Position numbers and translations under genes: made by a program | Shown here: piece after piece, positions 29,042-38,050 of the stretch | How positions within the stretch are numbered: the stretch's first letter is position 1 | How the letters are laid out: every line of letters starts with the position of its first letter | Assembly: GCA_002422395.1 (NCBI GenBank) | Contig: DIUY01000021.1 | Location: 76,123-140,122, forward strand | DNA: 64,000 bases | DNA from: Methylococcaceae bacterium UBA6146 | GTDB lineage: Bacteria; Pseudomonadota; Gammaproteobacteria; Methylococcales; Methylomonadaceae | Reading direction: 5' to 3' | Notes under the pieces: generated by a model | What the model saw: the letters and a program-made list of their open reading frames with translations, nothing else | What the model was told of the DNA's origin: nothing | The model's database searches: none

Positions 29042-29881
29042 ATGTGTGGTACTTGTGGATGTAACGTAACGTCAGGCAATCGCCATTTATTGTCCGCCCC
29101 CCCGCAAAAAAAGCCGGTGACCGCAGTTTCCGTGCTCAGTAATTTGCTCAAGCATAATGATGCGCAGGCGGAACTTAACCGCGCAAAGATTGATGCCCAC
29201 GGGGTATTGGCAATTAATCTGATGTCCTCGCCCGGTTCTGGCAAGACGGCGTTGCTGGAAGCGACCATCCAACAACTTAAGGGCAAGTTTGGGATTGCCG
29301 TGATTGAAGGCGATTTGGAAACGGAAAACGATGCCGAACGTATCCGCGCACAGGGTGTGCCTGCTTACCAGATCACCACCGGCACGGCTTGCCATCTCGA
29401 TGCCCATTTAGTTGAGCAAGCCTTGACGCACCTTAAGCTTGATGAAATCGACTTGCTGTTTATCGAGAACGTCGGCAACTTGGTTTGCCCGGCCAGCTTC
29501 GACCTAGGGCATCATCGTAATGTCACGTTATTGTCGGTCACTGAAGGCGACGACAAACCCGCGAAATACCCCGTCATGTTCCGGGCTGCCGACCTGATGC
29601 TGATTACCAAGACCGATTTGTTGCCGTACCTCGATGATTTTTCATCTGAAAAGGCCACGCATTGCCAACGCGCCTTGGCTAGTAAAGCACCTGTGCTCAA
29701 TCTTTCCAGCCGTTCGGGCGAGGGTTTGGATGCGTGGTTACGCTGGTTGGAAGAAGAAGTTAGCCAACACAAGGTGCGTGTTCAACAAAACCAAACCTTG
29801 CGCCCGCGCATCCAACAGGATGGCAATAAGCTTCATGCGCAAGCGCCGGAAATCCACTTTCGCCCGGTCGCCAAGGTTTAA
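29042..29881 (+). CDS. hypB: Hydrogenase maturation GTPase HypB
   Basis: GTPase that delivers nickel with HypA. It begins MCGTCGCNV, the high-affinity CxxCGC nickel site, but lacks the His-rich stretch found in storage-type HypB. GTPase motifs: P-loop SSPGSGKT, switch EGDLETENDAERI, IENVGNLVCPA and TKTDLLPYL. The 279 residues include a C-terminal tail of about 40 residues (RVQQNQTLRPRIQQDGNKLH) not usual in the family. Pairs with hypA upstream. Confidence 0.96.
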   Translation: MCGTCGCNVTSGNRHLLSAPPQKKPVTAVSVLSNLLKHNDAQAELNRAKIDAHGVLAINLMSSPGSGKTALLEATIQQLKGKFGIAVIEGDLETENDAERIRAQGVPAYQITTGTACHLDAHLVEQALTHLKLDEIDLLFIENVGNLVCPASFDLGHHRNVTLLSVTEGDDKPAKYPVMFRAADLMLITKTDLLPYLDDFSSEKATHCQRALASKAPVLNLSSRSGEGLDAWLRWLEEEVSQHKVRVQQNQTLRPRIQQDGNKLHAQAPEIHFRPVAKV

Positions 29882-29972
29882 GGCGGTTTCTGAGAGTAAA
29901 TTTACCGAACACCTTGGGGCATAAGAGGCGCGAGAGTTTCATATTATCGTCCCATAGGTATTCGCGTAGCCA

Positions 29973-30003
29973 AACCCGCCAGGTTTTCAAAACCTGGAGG
30001 GTT
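29973..30003. repeat. Palindromic hairpin after hypB
   Basis: Arms CCAGGTTTT/AAAACCTGG extended by AACCC/GGGTT with one mismatched pair, then TTT. Could terminate the hypAB transcript. Similar Cys-gene-free 'CCCGCCAGGTTTT' palindromes are common dispersed repeats in proteobacteria. Confidence 0.6.
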
Positions 30004-30047
30004 TTAGTGCAACAATTTTTAGGGCGGTTAATATTGCTTCAAACAGC

Positions 30048-30080
30048 ACGACCGCCAGTCTTCCAAGGACTGGCGGTCGT
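30048..30080. repeat. Palindrome upstream of hypF
   Basis: Perfect 13-nt arms ACGACCGCCAGTC/GACTGGCGGTCGT around TTCCAAG. It resembles the core hairpin of the family B elements (ACGACTGCCCGTC...). It lies 53 bp before the hypF start. Confidence 0.7.
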
Positions 30081-30132
30081 CAATTATCACGGTTGTGCTT
30101 ACTCTGAATATGTCTAAATCCGGCGGTTATCA

Positions 30133-32397
30133 GTGAACAGCGTATTGGCACGCCACATCATCATCACGGGGCGCGTGCAGGGTGTCGGTTTCCGGCCTTT
30201 CGTCAGCCGTCTTGCCCATGAATTTGGCTTGGCCGGTTGGGTGCGCAACCGTAGCGGGCAAGTGGAAATCCATGTCGAAGGCGCTGACCATGCCATAACC
30301 GCCTTTAGCCGTGACTTGTTAAATCGGGCGCCGCCGCTGGCGCAGCCGGATTGCCCCCAGGTGACCGAAACAGTCCCGCTTGGCTTCTCTGGCTTCACCA
30401 TTGCATGTAGCGAAGCCGGCGATAATGCCGACGCGCACATCCCGCCGGACTATTTTGTTTGCGACGATTGTCTGGCCGAGCTGCACAGCCCTGCGGAACG
30501 GCGCCACCGTTACCCCTTCATCAATTGCACCCAATGCGGCCCGCGTTACACCCTTATTGATCGCCTGCCTTACGACCGGCCTAACACGGTGATGGCCGAT
30601 TTTACCCTGTGCCCCGACTGCCAAGCCGAATACGGCAATCCCAATGACCGCCGGTATCATGCCCAGCCGCTAGCTTGTCCCAGTTGCGGGCCGACGCTCA
30701 GTTTCCAGCGCCCCGGTTATCCTGAATTGAGCTGCAACGGGGCGGCCTTAACCGCCTGCCTAGATGGCTTACGTGAGGGCTTAATCATCGCCGTCAAAGG
30801 TGTTGGCGGTTATCATTTGATGTGCGATGCCAGCAATCCATCGTCGGTGCGGCGCTTGCGCGAGCGAAAACGGCGTCCGCATAAGCCACTGGCCGTGCTG
30901 GTGCCTTGGTGTGGCGCGGACGGGTTGGCGTTAGCGGGGCAGTTGGCTGAGTTGGAAGAAACAGAAAAACAACTGCTTCGCTCGCCGCTTCGGCCTATTG
31001 TGCTGGTCAAAAAACGCCTCAATTCGCTGCTGACCGAAGCCATTGCGCCGGATTTGGGCGAAGTGGGCCTGATGCTGCCCCACAGTCCCTTACATCACCT
31101 GCTGGCTGATGGTTTTGGTGCGCCGCTGGTGGCGACATCGGCAAACTTAAGTGGCGAGCCGGTCTTGATAGATAACGATGAAGTGGATGCGCGGCTGGGT
31201 CAGATCGCCGATGGGTTTTTGCACCACAACCGCCCGATACGCCGTCCCGCTGACGATTCGGTGTATCGCCGGATTGTCGCCAAACTCCGCCCGTTGCGGC
31301 TAGGGCGCGGCGTTGCGCCGCTAGAGCGGAAGTTGCCGTTCTGGCTTGAACGCCCACTATTGGCGGTGGGCGCGGATTTAAAGAACACCGTGGCGCTGGG
31401 TTTTCGTGATCGGGTGGTGGTTGCCCCGCATTTGGGGGACTTGGGTTCAGCCCGTAGCGAGGACGTGTTCGGGCAGGTCATCGGCGATTTGTTAAGGCTT
31501 TACGACATCAATCCACAAGCCATTGTTTGTGATGCCCATCCTGACTACCACACGCACCGCTGGGCAAAAGGGCAGGGCTTGCCAGTCATCCCCGTATTCC
31601 ATCATCATGCCCATGCCTCGGCGCTGGCCGGAGAGCATGGGCTGGCAGGGCCTTTGTTAGTGTTCACTTGGGACGGGACAGGTTATGGCCAAGACGGCAC
31701 TGTTTGGGGTGGGGAAGCGTTGTTGGGTACGCCGGGTGGTTGGCAGCGGGTCGGTTCGTTAAGGCCGTTTTACCTGCCGGGTGGTGATAAAGCCAGCCGC
31801 GAGCCGTGGCGTTGTGCCTTGTCGGTGTGCTGGGAACAGGGCTTGTCATGGCCGGATTGTCCGCCCGAAACCACTTTGTTGCGGCGGGCTTGGGAGCGGC
31901 GCATCAATTGCCCCGCCACCAGCTCGGCCGGCCGGCTGTTTGACGCGGCCGCCGCGCTAATTGGCGTTGCCCGGCAATCCACCTACGAAGGCCATGCGGC
32001 GATGCGTTTGGAAGCGATAAGCGGCGCTGGTTTCAATCCGATCCCCTTGCCGCTTGCCGAAAACTCAGCGGGTGTTTTAATCAGTGATTGGGGGCCGTTG
32101 CTACCGTTTTTACTGGATGCTGAAACAAGCCCTTCTGAGCGGGGTTCGGTGTTCCACGCCACTTTGGCGCAGGCCATTGCCGCTCAGGCGCAGGCTATCC
32201 GCGAACGGTGCGGCGTGTCGCGGGTCGGCCTGTCCGGCGGCGTGTTCCAGAACCGGCTGCTGACCGAACAAGCCTTGGCGGCATTGGCAAACTTAGGTTT
32301 TGAGGTTTATCTGCACGAAAATATCCCCACTGGTGACGGCGGCATTAGCTTCGGGCAGATAATCGAAGCGGGGACGGGCAGCACTGTTGTAAAATAA
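30133..32397 (+). CDS. hypF: Carbamoyltransferase HypF
   Basis: Makes the thiocarbamate on HypE used for the CN ligands of [NiFe]-hydrogenase. 754 residues, GTG start. An acylphosphatase domain (about 1-90, GRVQGVGFRPFVSRLAHEFG) is followed by two zinc fingers (CDDCLAEL ... CTQCGPRYT, CPDCQAEY ... CPSCGPTLS), a YrdC-like domain (about 200-385, IIAVKGVGGYHLMCDA) and a Kae1-like carbamoyltransferase domain (HHHAHASALAGEHG, FTWDGTGYGQDGTVWGGE, GGVFQNRLLTE). All four parts look intact. Confidence 0.96.
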   Translation: MNSVLARHIIITGRVQGVGFRPFVSRLAHEFGLAGWVRNRSGQVEIHVEGADHAITAFSRDLLNRAPPLAQPDCPQVTETVPLGFSGFTIACSEAGDNADAHIPPDYFVCDDCLAELHSPAERRHRYPFINCTQCGPRYTLIDRLPYDRPNTVMADFTLCPDCQAEYGNPNDRRYHAQPLACPSCGPTLSFQRPGYPELSCNGAALTACLDGLREGLIIAVKGVGGYHLMCDASNPSSVRRLRERKRRPHKPLAVLVPWCGADGLALAGQLAELEETEKQLLRSPLRPIVLVKKRLNSLLTEAIAPDLGEVGLMLPHSPLHHLLADGFGAPLVATSANLSGEPVLIDNDEVDARLGQIADGFLHHNRPIRRPADDSVYRRIVAKLRPLRLGRGVAPLERKLPFWLERPLLAVGADLKNTVALGFRDRVVVAPHLGDLGSARSEDVFGQVIGDLLRLYDINPQAIVCDAHPDYHTHRWAKGQGLPVIPVFHHHAHASALAGEHGLAGPLLVFTWDGTGYGQDGTVWGGEALLGTPGGWQRVGSLRPFYLPGGDKASREPWRCALSVCWEQGLSWPDCPPETTLLRRAWERRINCPATSSAGRLFDAAAALIGVARQSTYEGHAAMRLEAISGAGFNPIPLPLAENSAGVLISDWGPLLPFLLDAETSPSERGSVFHATLAQAIAAQAQAIRERCGVSRVGLSGGVFQNRLLTEQALAALANLGFEVYLHENIPTGDGGISFGQIIEAGTGSTVVK

Positions 32398-32535
32398 CTA
32401 TCCCAAGAAGCTTGTTGCCCCCAGCCGCGATTATCTGGACTGTTGCAGCAAAATCCAGCTATCACGACGTTCCATAGCAGACCCGATCCGCACGCGCAAT
32501 CCTTATCGCCCCTTTTTACTTGCCACTCCATATAA

Positions 32536-35500
32536 ATGAAATTTCTTGATAATCCATATTTTTTATTAAAAATCAACGTGTTGTTTTTTTTTCTTGGTGT
32601 CATCAGTTGCGGTTTGGCGGCCACCGCGAATGCCCAAACCACCTCGGTCAGGCAACAAAGCGCAAGCTTGGAAATCACCAAAGAGTCGCTAGCCGCCAAA
32701 ATTGAGGCGATTAACGCCCGTCAGGGCCTTGATGATGCGGCTAAGTCCAAAGTGCTTAAGTTGTACCAGTCTGCCCAGGACAATCTAAACAATATCGAGC
32801 TGTCTAATGCGCGGATCAGTCAATTTAAACAAGCCATTAAGCAAGCGCCCTACGAGACTAAAAAACTGCAAAAAGAGGTTGCCGACACCCAGACGAAGCT
32901 GGTTAAGCAAAAACCGGAGGATTTTTCAGCTATCCCTACCGAAGAGCTGGACCAACGGCTGATTATTGAGAAAGAGAAGCTTAGTAATCTGGAGGAGCGG
33001 TTAAGCAAATTGCAAACGGAACTGGCCGTGCAAAATAGTCGGCCTGCCCTTATCCGTCAGGAAATGGTGGCCGCACAACAGGACGTGGAGGCTAATCACA
33101 AAGCCCTGGAAGCACCGGCCACTGATGCAGGCTCACAATTAGAAACTGAAGCCCGGCAAGCCTATGTAAAAACCTTGCTCGATGCCCGCACTGCCGAACT
33201 TAAAATGTTGGACATTGAGGCTATCAGCAACCCTGTCCGGGTGGAATTGCTGAAAGCGCAGCGGCAACAGCTGGATATACAAAAAGCCGCGCTAAGCCCT
33301 GTTATCGCGGCGATTGAAAATTTGTTGGCAGAACGTCGGCAACAAGAAGCAAAAGATGCCCAAGAGGCGCTTCGCGAAGCGGAGAAGCAGCTGTCCGGCA
33401 AGCACCCTGTCATCCAGACCATCACGCGGGAAAATATCCGATACAGTAAAGGTTTACAGGAGGTTACAGCAAAAATTGACAGCTATAACGAGCAAAAAAA
33501 CCGTTATGAGGCGCAGGCGAAAGAAATTGACGCCGATTTTAAAAGCGCGGAAAAAAAAATCAGCCTCGCCGGTGTAAGTCCGGCGTTAGGCAAGATACTG
33601 CGTGAGCAGCGCCGTAACTTGCTGACCCAAAGTTCAACGGCGCTCCAGTCGGAAACTATTGAGAACGAAACGGCCTTAACCAGTCTTGAGCAATTTAAAG
33701 TTGAAGATAGCCTGAAAAAATTGGCTGATATTGATGCCCAGTTACAGGAAATCATGGCTTCGCAGGTCGACCATAAAATGCCCCAAGACCAGCGCATGAT
33801 GATCCAGGCCGAATTGCGGGTTTTGTTGAACAACCAAAAAGAGTTGCTGGACAAGTTGTACCTTGCTGACACCACGTATTTACGGGCACTGGGGGACTTT
33901 GATTTTGCCAGGCAACAAATGGATGTCTTGGCTAATAAATTTGCTGTTTTTCTCGATGAGCGCCTGCTGTGGGTGCCCAGCTCCGAACCCATCAATAAGG
34001 ATTATCTGGCGGGGCTTTATCGTTCAACACAATGGCTGCTGTCACCGGTCAATTGGTTTGCAGTGGCTAAAGACTCGCTTAATTCAGTGTTTAAACGCCC
34101 GTTTGTCGGTTTTCTTGCGCTGTTAAGTTTAGCCGCTTTGCTGTCATGCCGACCTTGGATACAACGTGAATTGACAAACCTGGCGGATAAGGTCGATAAA
34201 ATTTACACCGATCACTTTTACCACACCCTAAAAGCGCTTGCCTATTGTCTGTTACGGGTAGCGCCCGCCCCGTTATTCTTGTACTACGCGGGCTGGTTTT
34301 TAACACACAACCCCCAGGTGCAAGATTTTAGCCAGGCTGTTGGTGCGGGTTTGCAAAGTGCGGCGGTCCCGCTGTTCTTTTTACAATTTTTTTATAGCCT
34401 GTTTGCCCCAACCGGTATCGCAAGAAAACATTTTCAATGGCAAAAAGAAACGGCGGATCTGTTGCACCGGCAAATCGCTTGGATACGCTTTGTTGCTGTG
34501 CCGGTGGTCTTTATCATTGCCGGCACGGGCGCGTCAAAAGCCTCTGTGCATAGCGATGGCTTGGGGCGGTTGGCGCTTATTGCCAGCATGATTGCAGTGG
34601 CGGTTTTTTTCCGCAAGACCTTAAATCCTAGCAACGGGCTGCTACAAAAAATTATTGCCGCCAACCCGGAAGGGTGGCTAAGCAAATCCCGCTATATTTG
34701 GTATCCGCTGGCTATTTTATTGCCGCTGACCATCATTGGCTTTGCCGTGGCGGGATATTATCTGAGTGCGTTGGAATTGCAGCAGAAATTAATCATTACC
34801 CTGCGTTTGTTGATATTGACCCTTATCATTCACGAAATGGTGTTCCGCTGGCTTACGTTGGTTAACCGGCAATTGGCTATCGAGAATGCCAAACAAAAGC
34901 GCAAGGCGGCGGCGAAGACGGAAAAGCAGCCCCAGAAGGTGGCCGGTGGCGAAAACCCCGTTTTGCCAATTGATGACCAACTGATTGATATTCCTAAAAT
35001 AAATATCCAAACCATCCGCTTGCTTAATGTTTTTATTGGCTTTACGTTGATTATTGGCGGGTGGATGATTTGGAAAAACATCCTGCCCGCTTTTTCCTTT
35101 TTGGAAAAGGTCGTGCTTTGGCAGCATTTGACGATTGTTGATAAACAGGAAATGTTAGCGCCTATAACCCTCCCGAATCTTATGCTGGCGTGTTTGTACA
35201 TGTTTATCGCCACCGTATCGGTGATGAATTTTTCGGGCCTTATGGAATTGTTGGTGTTCAGGCGCATGACCATCGAAGCGGGTAGTCGTTATGCGATTAA
35301 CCAACTGGCCAAATATGTCATCGTTTCTATCGGCTTTATCTGTGTCGCCAATGAATTAGGTGGTAGCTGGTCGCAAGTGCAATGGCTGGTGGCCGCGCTG
35401 AGTGTGGGCTTGGGTTTTGGTTTGCAGGAGATTTTTGCCAATCTGGTTTCGGGCATTATCCTGCTGTTCGAGCGTCCGATACGGGTAGGGGACACGGTGA

Positions 35501-35985
35501 CTATAGGTGACGTCACAGGTAAAGTCAGCCGTATTCAAATGCGTGCGACCACCATTATGGACTGGGACCAGAAGGAGCTGATCGTGCCCAACAAAACATT
35601 TATCACTAATCAGCTGGTCAACTGGACATTAAGCTCGGCGATAACGCGGGTGGTCATCCCGGTCAGCATTGCCTATGGGTCCAACGTTGATCTGGCGCAT
35701 CAAGTGATGCTGGAGACTATACAAAAAGCGCCGCTAGTGCTTGCCGACCCGGAACCTTGTGTTTTATTTATGGAGTTTGGGGATAGCGCCTTAGATTTTT
35801 CGGTACGCGTTTTTGTTGCCGAACTGGCCCATCGGCTTCAGGTTATCCACGATTTGCATATTTTGTTGGAGCGGGCTTTACGCGAAAATAATATAGAAAT
35901 CCCTTTTCCCCAGCGGGATATTCATATCCGGTCGGATGCACACAATTCTGGCGGCGCTATGAATTACGTTATGCAAAAAATATAA
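32536..35985 (+). CDS. MscK/KefA-like mechanosensitive channel
   Basis: 1149 residues, inner membrane. An N-terminal signal/anchor (about 12-33) and a long, coiled-coil periplasmic domain (to about 480) precede 10 or so membrane helices (about 500-950) and a C-terminal MscS core. In the core the pore helix and beta domain are clear: VAALSVGLGFGLQEIFANLV then SGIILLFERPIRVGDTVTIG, WDQKELIVPNKTFITNQLVN and FPQRDIHIR. Opens on membrane tension to release solutes. The overall build fits MscK/MscM rather than small MscS. It stands alone. Confidence 0.9.
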   Translation: MKFLDNPYFLLKINVLFFFLGVISCGLAATANAQTTSVRQQSASLEITKESLAAKIEAINARQGLDDAAKSKVLKLYQSAQDNLNNIELSNARISQFKQAIKQAPYETKKLQKEVADTQTKLVKQKPEDFSAIPTEELDQRLIIEKEKLSNLEERLSKLQTELAVQNSRPALIRQEMVAAQQDVEANHKALEAPATDAGSQLETEARQAYVKTLLDARTAELKMLDIEAISNPVRVELLKAQRQQLDIQKAALSPVIAAIENLLAERRQQEAKDAQEALREAEKQLSGKHPVIQTITRENIRYSKGLQEVTAKIDSYNEQKNRYEAQAKEIDADFKSAEKKISLAGVSPALGKILREQRRNLLTQSSTALQSETIENETALTSLEQFKVEDSLKKLADIDAQLQEIMASQVDHKMPQDQRMMIQAELRVLLNNQKELLDKLYLADTTYLRALGDFDFARQQMDVLANKFAVFLDERLLWVPSSEPINKDYLAGLYRSTQWLLSPVNWFAVAKDSLNSVFKRPFVGFLALLSLAALLSCRPWIQRELTNLADKVDKIYTDHFYHTLKALAYCLLRVAPAPLFLYYAGWFLTHNPQVQDFSQAVGAGLQSAAVPLFFLQFFYSLFAPTGIARKHFQWQKETADLLHRQIAWIRFVAVPVVFIIAGTGASKASVHSDGLGRLALIASMIAVAVFFRKTLNPSNGLLQKIIAANPEGWLSKSRYIWYPLAILLPLTIIGFAVAGYYLSALELQQKLIITLRLLILTLIIHEMVFRWLTLVNRQLAIENAKQKRKAAAKTEKQPQKVAGGENPVLPIDDQLIDIPKINIQTIRLLNVFIGFTLIIGGWMIWKNILPAFSFLEKVVLWQHLTIVDKQEMLAPITLPNLMLACLYMFIATVSVMNFSGLMELLVFRRMTIEAGSRYAINQLAKYVIVSIGFICVANELGGSWSQVQWLVAALSVGLGFGLQEIFANLVSGIILLFERPIRVGDTVTIGDVTGKVSRIQMRATTIMDWDQKELIVPNKTFITNQLVNWTLSSAITRVVIPVSIAYGSNVDLAHQVMLETIQKAPLVLADPEPCVLFMEFGDSALDFSVRVFVAELAHRLQVIHDLHILLERALRENNIEIPFPQRDIHIRSDAHNSGGAMNYVMQKI

Positions 35986-36051
35986 AAATCAATAGGTTAT
36001 ATAAAAAATTAAGTAAATTAGGTTTCGCTACCGCTCTACCCAACCACTAAT

Positions 36052-36107
36052 TTTTGCATGTTTTTTGACTCCGCTGCCACTTAAGCATTTGAATGCTTAG
36101 CACTACC
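36052..36107 (-). repeat. Family C intergenic repeat, copy 2
   Basis: Reverse-complement copy of 28455-28517: GGTAGTGCTAAGCATTC, then AAATGCTTAAGTGGCAGCGG, then AGTCAAAAAACATGC. It differs at several bases, so it is an old copy. Confidence 0.6.
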
Positions 36108-36228
36108 TGATTTTTTAACCGGTCATTTGGTTTAGCCCCATTTTCCTTATTTGACAGATTATTTTTATAACAGTACCTTAGAACGTTTATTTTTAACTTT
36201 TCATCCCCCCTGGTCGTCAAGAGCCGTA

Positions 36229-37413
36229 ATGGAACAATTTCAGAGAATAAGTCGCCTCCCCCCCTACGTTTTTAACATTGTCAACGAACTAAAAGCCAAG
36301 GCTCGCGCGGCCGGTGAAGACATTATTGATTTTGGCATGGGTAACCCTGACCAGCCGACCCCGAAACATATCGTTGATAAAATGATAGAAGCGGCGCAAC
36401 GCGATGACACCCATCGGTATTCCATGTCCAAAGGCATTCCTAGGCTCCGCAAAGCGATATGCAATTGGTATAAAAATCGCTTCGATGTCGATTTAAACCC
36501 CGAAACCGAAGCTATCGTCACGATAGGCTCCAAAGAAGGCTTGGCGCATCTGGCGTTAGCCACCCTAGGCCCTGGCGATGTCGTGCTGGTGCCCAATCCG
36601 GCCTACCCAATCCACCCTTACGGTGTCGTGATTGCTGGTGCGGATTTGCGCCATGTCCCTTTAATTCCTGGCGTGGATTTCTTTGATGAGCTGCATAAAG
36701 CCATCATCGACAGTTGGCCCAAACCGAAAATGCTGATTATTAATTTTCCCGGTAACCCGACAGCGCAATGTGTGGAGCTGGATTTTTTTGAAAAAATAAT
36801 CGCCCTTGCCAAAGAGCATAACATTTGGGTCGTCCACGACATTGCCTACGTTGATATTGCGTTTGACGGTTACAAAGCGCCATCCATCCTGCAAATTGAA
36901 GGCGCCAAAGACATTGCCGTAGAATTTTTCTCCATGTCCAAAAGCTATAACATGCCGGGTTGGCGCGTAGGCTTTATGTGCGGCAACAAAGAACTGGTCT
37001 CGGCATTGGCACGGATCAAATCTTATCTGGATTATGGCACTTTCACCCCGATACAGATTGCCGCGATTGCCGCCTTGGAAGGCCCACAAGACTGCGTGGC
37101 GGAAATAACCGAAATGTACCGCAAGCGCCGTGATGTTTTATGTGACGGCCTGACGGCAGCGGGCTGGCCGGTTGAAAAGCCCAAAGCCACCATGTTCGTT
37201 TGGGCGAAAATCCCCGAAGCCTATCAGGCAATGGGGTCGCTGGAGTTTTCCAAAAAACTGTTGCTGGAAGCGAAAGTTGCCGTGGCGCCGGGCGTTGGTT
37301 TCGGCCAGTACGGCGACGATCATGTCCGCTTTGGCCTGATTGAAAACGAACACCGCACCCGCCAGGCAATACGCGGTATCCGCATGATGATGAAGAAAGA
37401 TGGCGTGGTTTAA
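36229..37413 (+). CDS. alaC: Alanine transaminase AlaC-type aminotransferase
   Basis: Class I/II PLP aminotransferase that makes alanine from pyruvate and glutamate. 394 residues from [14 protein letters not shown] (ATG 36229, AAGAG 6 nt upstream); the 26 codons upstream are not conserved-looking. The Schiff-base Lys is in [17 protein letters not shown], preceded by NFPGNPTAQ and [14 protein letters not shown], all typical of AlaC/YfdZ. In many relatives alaC stands just upstream of hom-thrC; here those genes are 10 kb away on the other strand. Confidence 0.88.
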   Translation: MEQFQRISRLPPYVFNIVNELKAKARAAGEDIIDFGMGNPDQPTPKHIVDKMIEAAQRDDTHRYSMSKGIPRLRKAICNWYKNRFDVDLNPETEAIVTIGSKEGLAHLALATLGPGDVVLVPNPAYPIHPYGVVIAGADLRHVPLIPGVDFFDELHKAIIDSWPKPKMLIINFPGNPTAQCVELDFFEKIIALAKEHNIWVVHDIAYVDIAFDGYKAPSILQIEGAKDIAVEFFSMSKSYNMPGWRVGFMCGNKELVSALARIKSYLDYGTFTPIQIAAIAALEGPQDCVAEITEMYRKRRDVLCDGLTAAGWPVEKPKATMFVWAKIPEAYQAMGSLEFSKKLLLEAKVAVAPGVGFGQYGDDHVRFGLIENEHRTRQAIRGIRMMMKKDGVV

Positions 37414-37466
37414 GGCTAAAGGAATGGTGTACAGAGCAAACCTTGTCTCACTTGCCACTAAGCATT

Positions 37467-37575
37467 GGTAGTGGGTTAAATCTGGTGGCTGGAGTACAAG
37501 CCTAGGCTTGTACAGGCGCAAACCTAGGTTTGCACTCCACATTACGAACTAAAATTACAGATTTAACCCACTACC
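37467..37575. mobile_element. Family A miniature element, copy 1 (MITE-like)
   Basis: 109 bp with 18-bp perfect terminal inverted repeats (GGTAGTGGGTTAAATCTG / its complement). Two internal palindromes, GTACAAGCCTAGGCTTGTAC and CAAACCTAGGTTTG. Flanked by an exact 8-bp direct repeat TAAGCATT (37459-37466 and 37576-37583), the mark of transposition. The target lay in a family C repeat. No coding capacity. Confidence 0.88.
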
Positions 37576-37621
37576 TAAGCATTTAGCTAAAGCGGAGCCA
37601 AAAAACACGTTTTTTGCTTCC
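37576..37621 (+). repeat. Family C repeat, right half, next to family A copy
   Basis: TAAGCATTTAGCTAAAGCGG, AGCC, then AAAAAACACGTTTTTTGC and TTCC. Corresponds to the right part of 28455-28517. The left flank of the neighbouring family A element (TGCCACTAAGCATT) looks like its continuation. Confidence 0.55.
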
Positions 37622-37659
37622 AAAATAGCATTAAGTACATACTCAAAAGTTTTATGGCT

Positions 37660-37692
37660 ACGACTGCCCGTCCTCAAAGGACGCGCAGTCGT
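37660..37692. repeat. Family B core hairpin, solo
   Basis: ACGACTGCCCGTCC, TCAAA, GGACGCGCAGTCGT: the core palindrome of the family B elements at 47.4 and 51.0 kb, here without their terminal repeats. Confidence 0.7.
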
Positions 37693-37939
37693 TTTGTGCC
37701 GAAAAACTTATTCATAATTACTTACCCTTTTTACCACCACCAAAACCGAAAACTTGACCGTTTAAAGTGCATATTGCCGAAACCATGGGACATGCCCAAA
37801 ACGCCAGACATTTTTTGTCAAAAGATGACAAAAAAAGGCGCTTTCAAGGCCATGCCGCCAGTTAGGCAACACCGTAAAGCCGCTTTTTAGGCCGCTATAC
37901 CCGTTAATAACCCGCTATAGGGCAAACAAACTTAAAAAC

Positions 37940-37955
37940 TGGTTTAAAAATTGCT
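37940..37955 (+). promoter_or_regulatory. Possible sigma-54 promoter of RTX gene
   Basis: TGGTTTAAAAATTGCT has the GG and GC dinucleotides at the required 10-nt spacing and a perfect TTGCT, but the -24 box lacks the usual CAC. It would start transcription about 85 nt before the RTX gene. Suggestive only. Confidence 0.35.
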
Positions 37956-38050
37956 TGGTTAGCAGGCGTATGGTTAAACCTCAATAACAAATTCTAACGA
38001 CGTCCCTAAAACACCTTTAACTTCCCTTCACGCTTATACAGGAGCGACTC

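Noticed and set aside
37654..37890. 78-codon plus-strand open frame (MATTARPQRTRSRFV...)
   Set aside because: It starts inside a family B core hairpin and has no conserved pattern; the region is repeat and leader DNA of the RTX gene.
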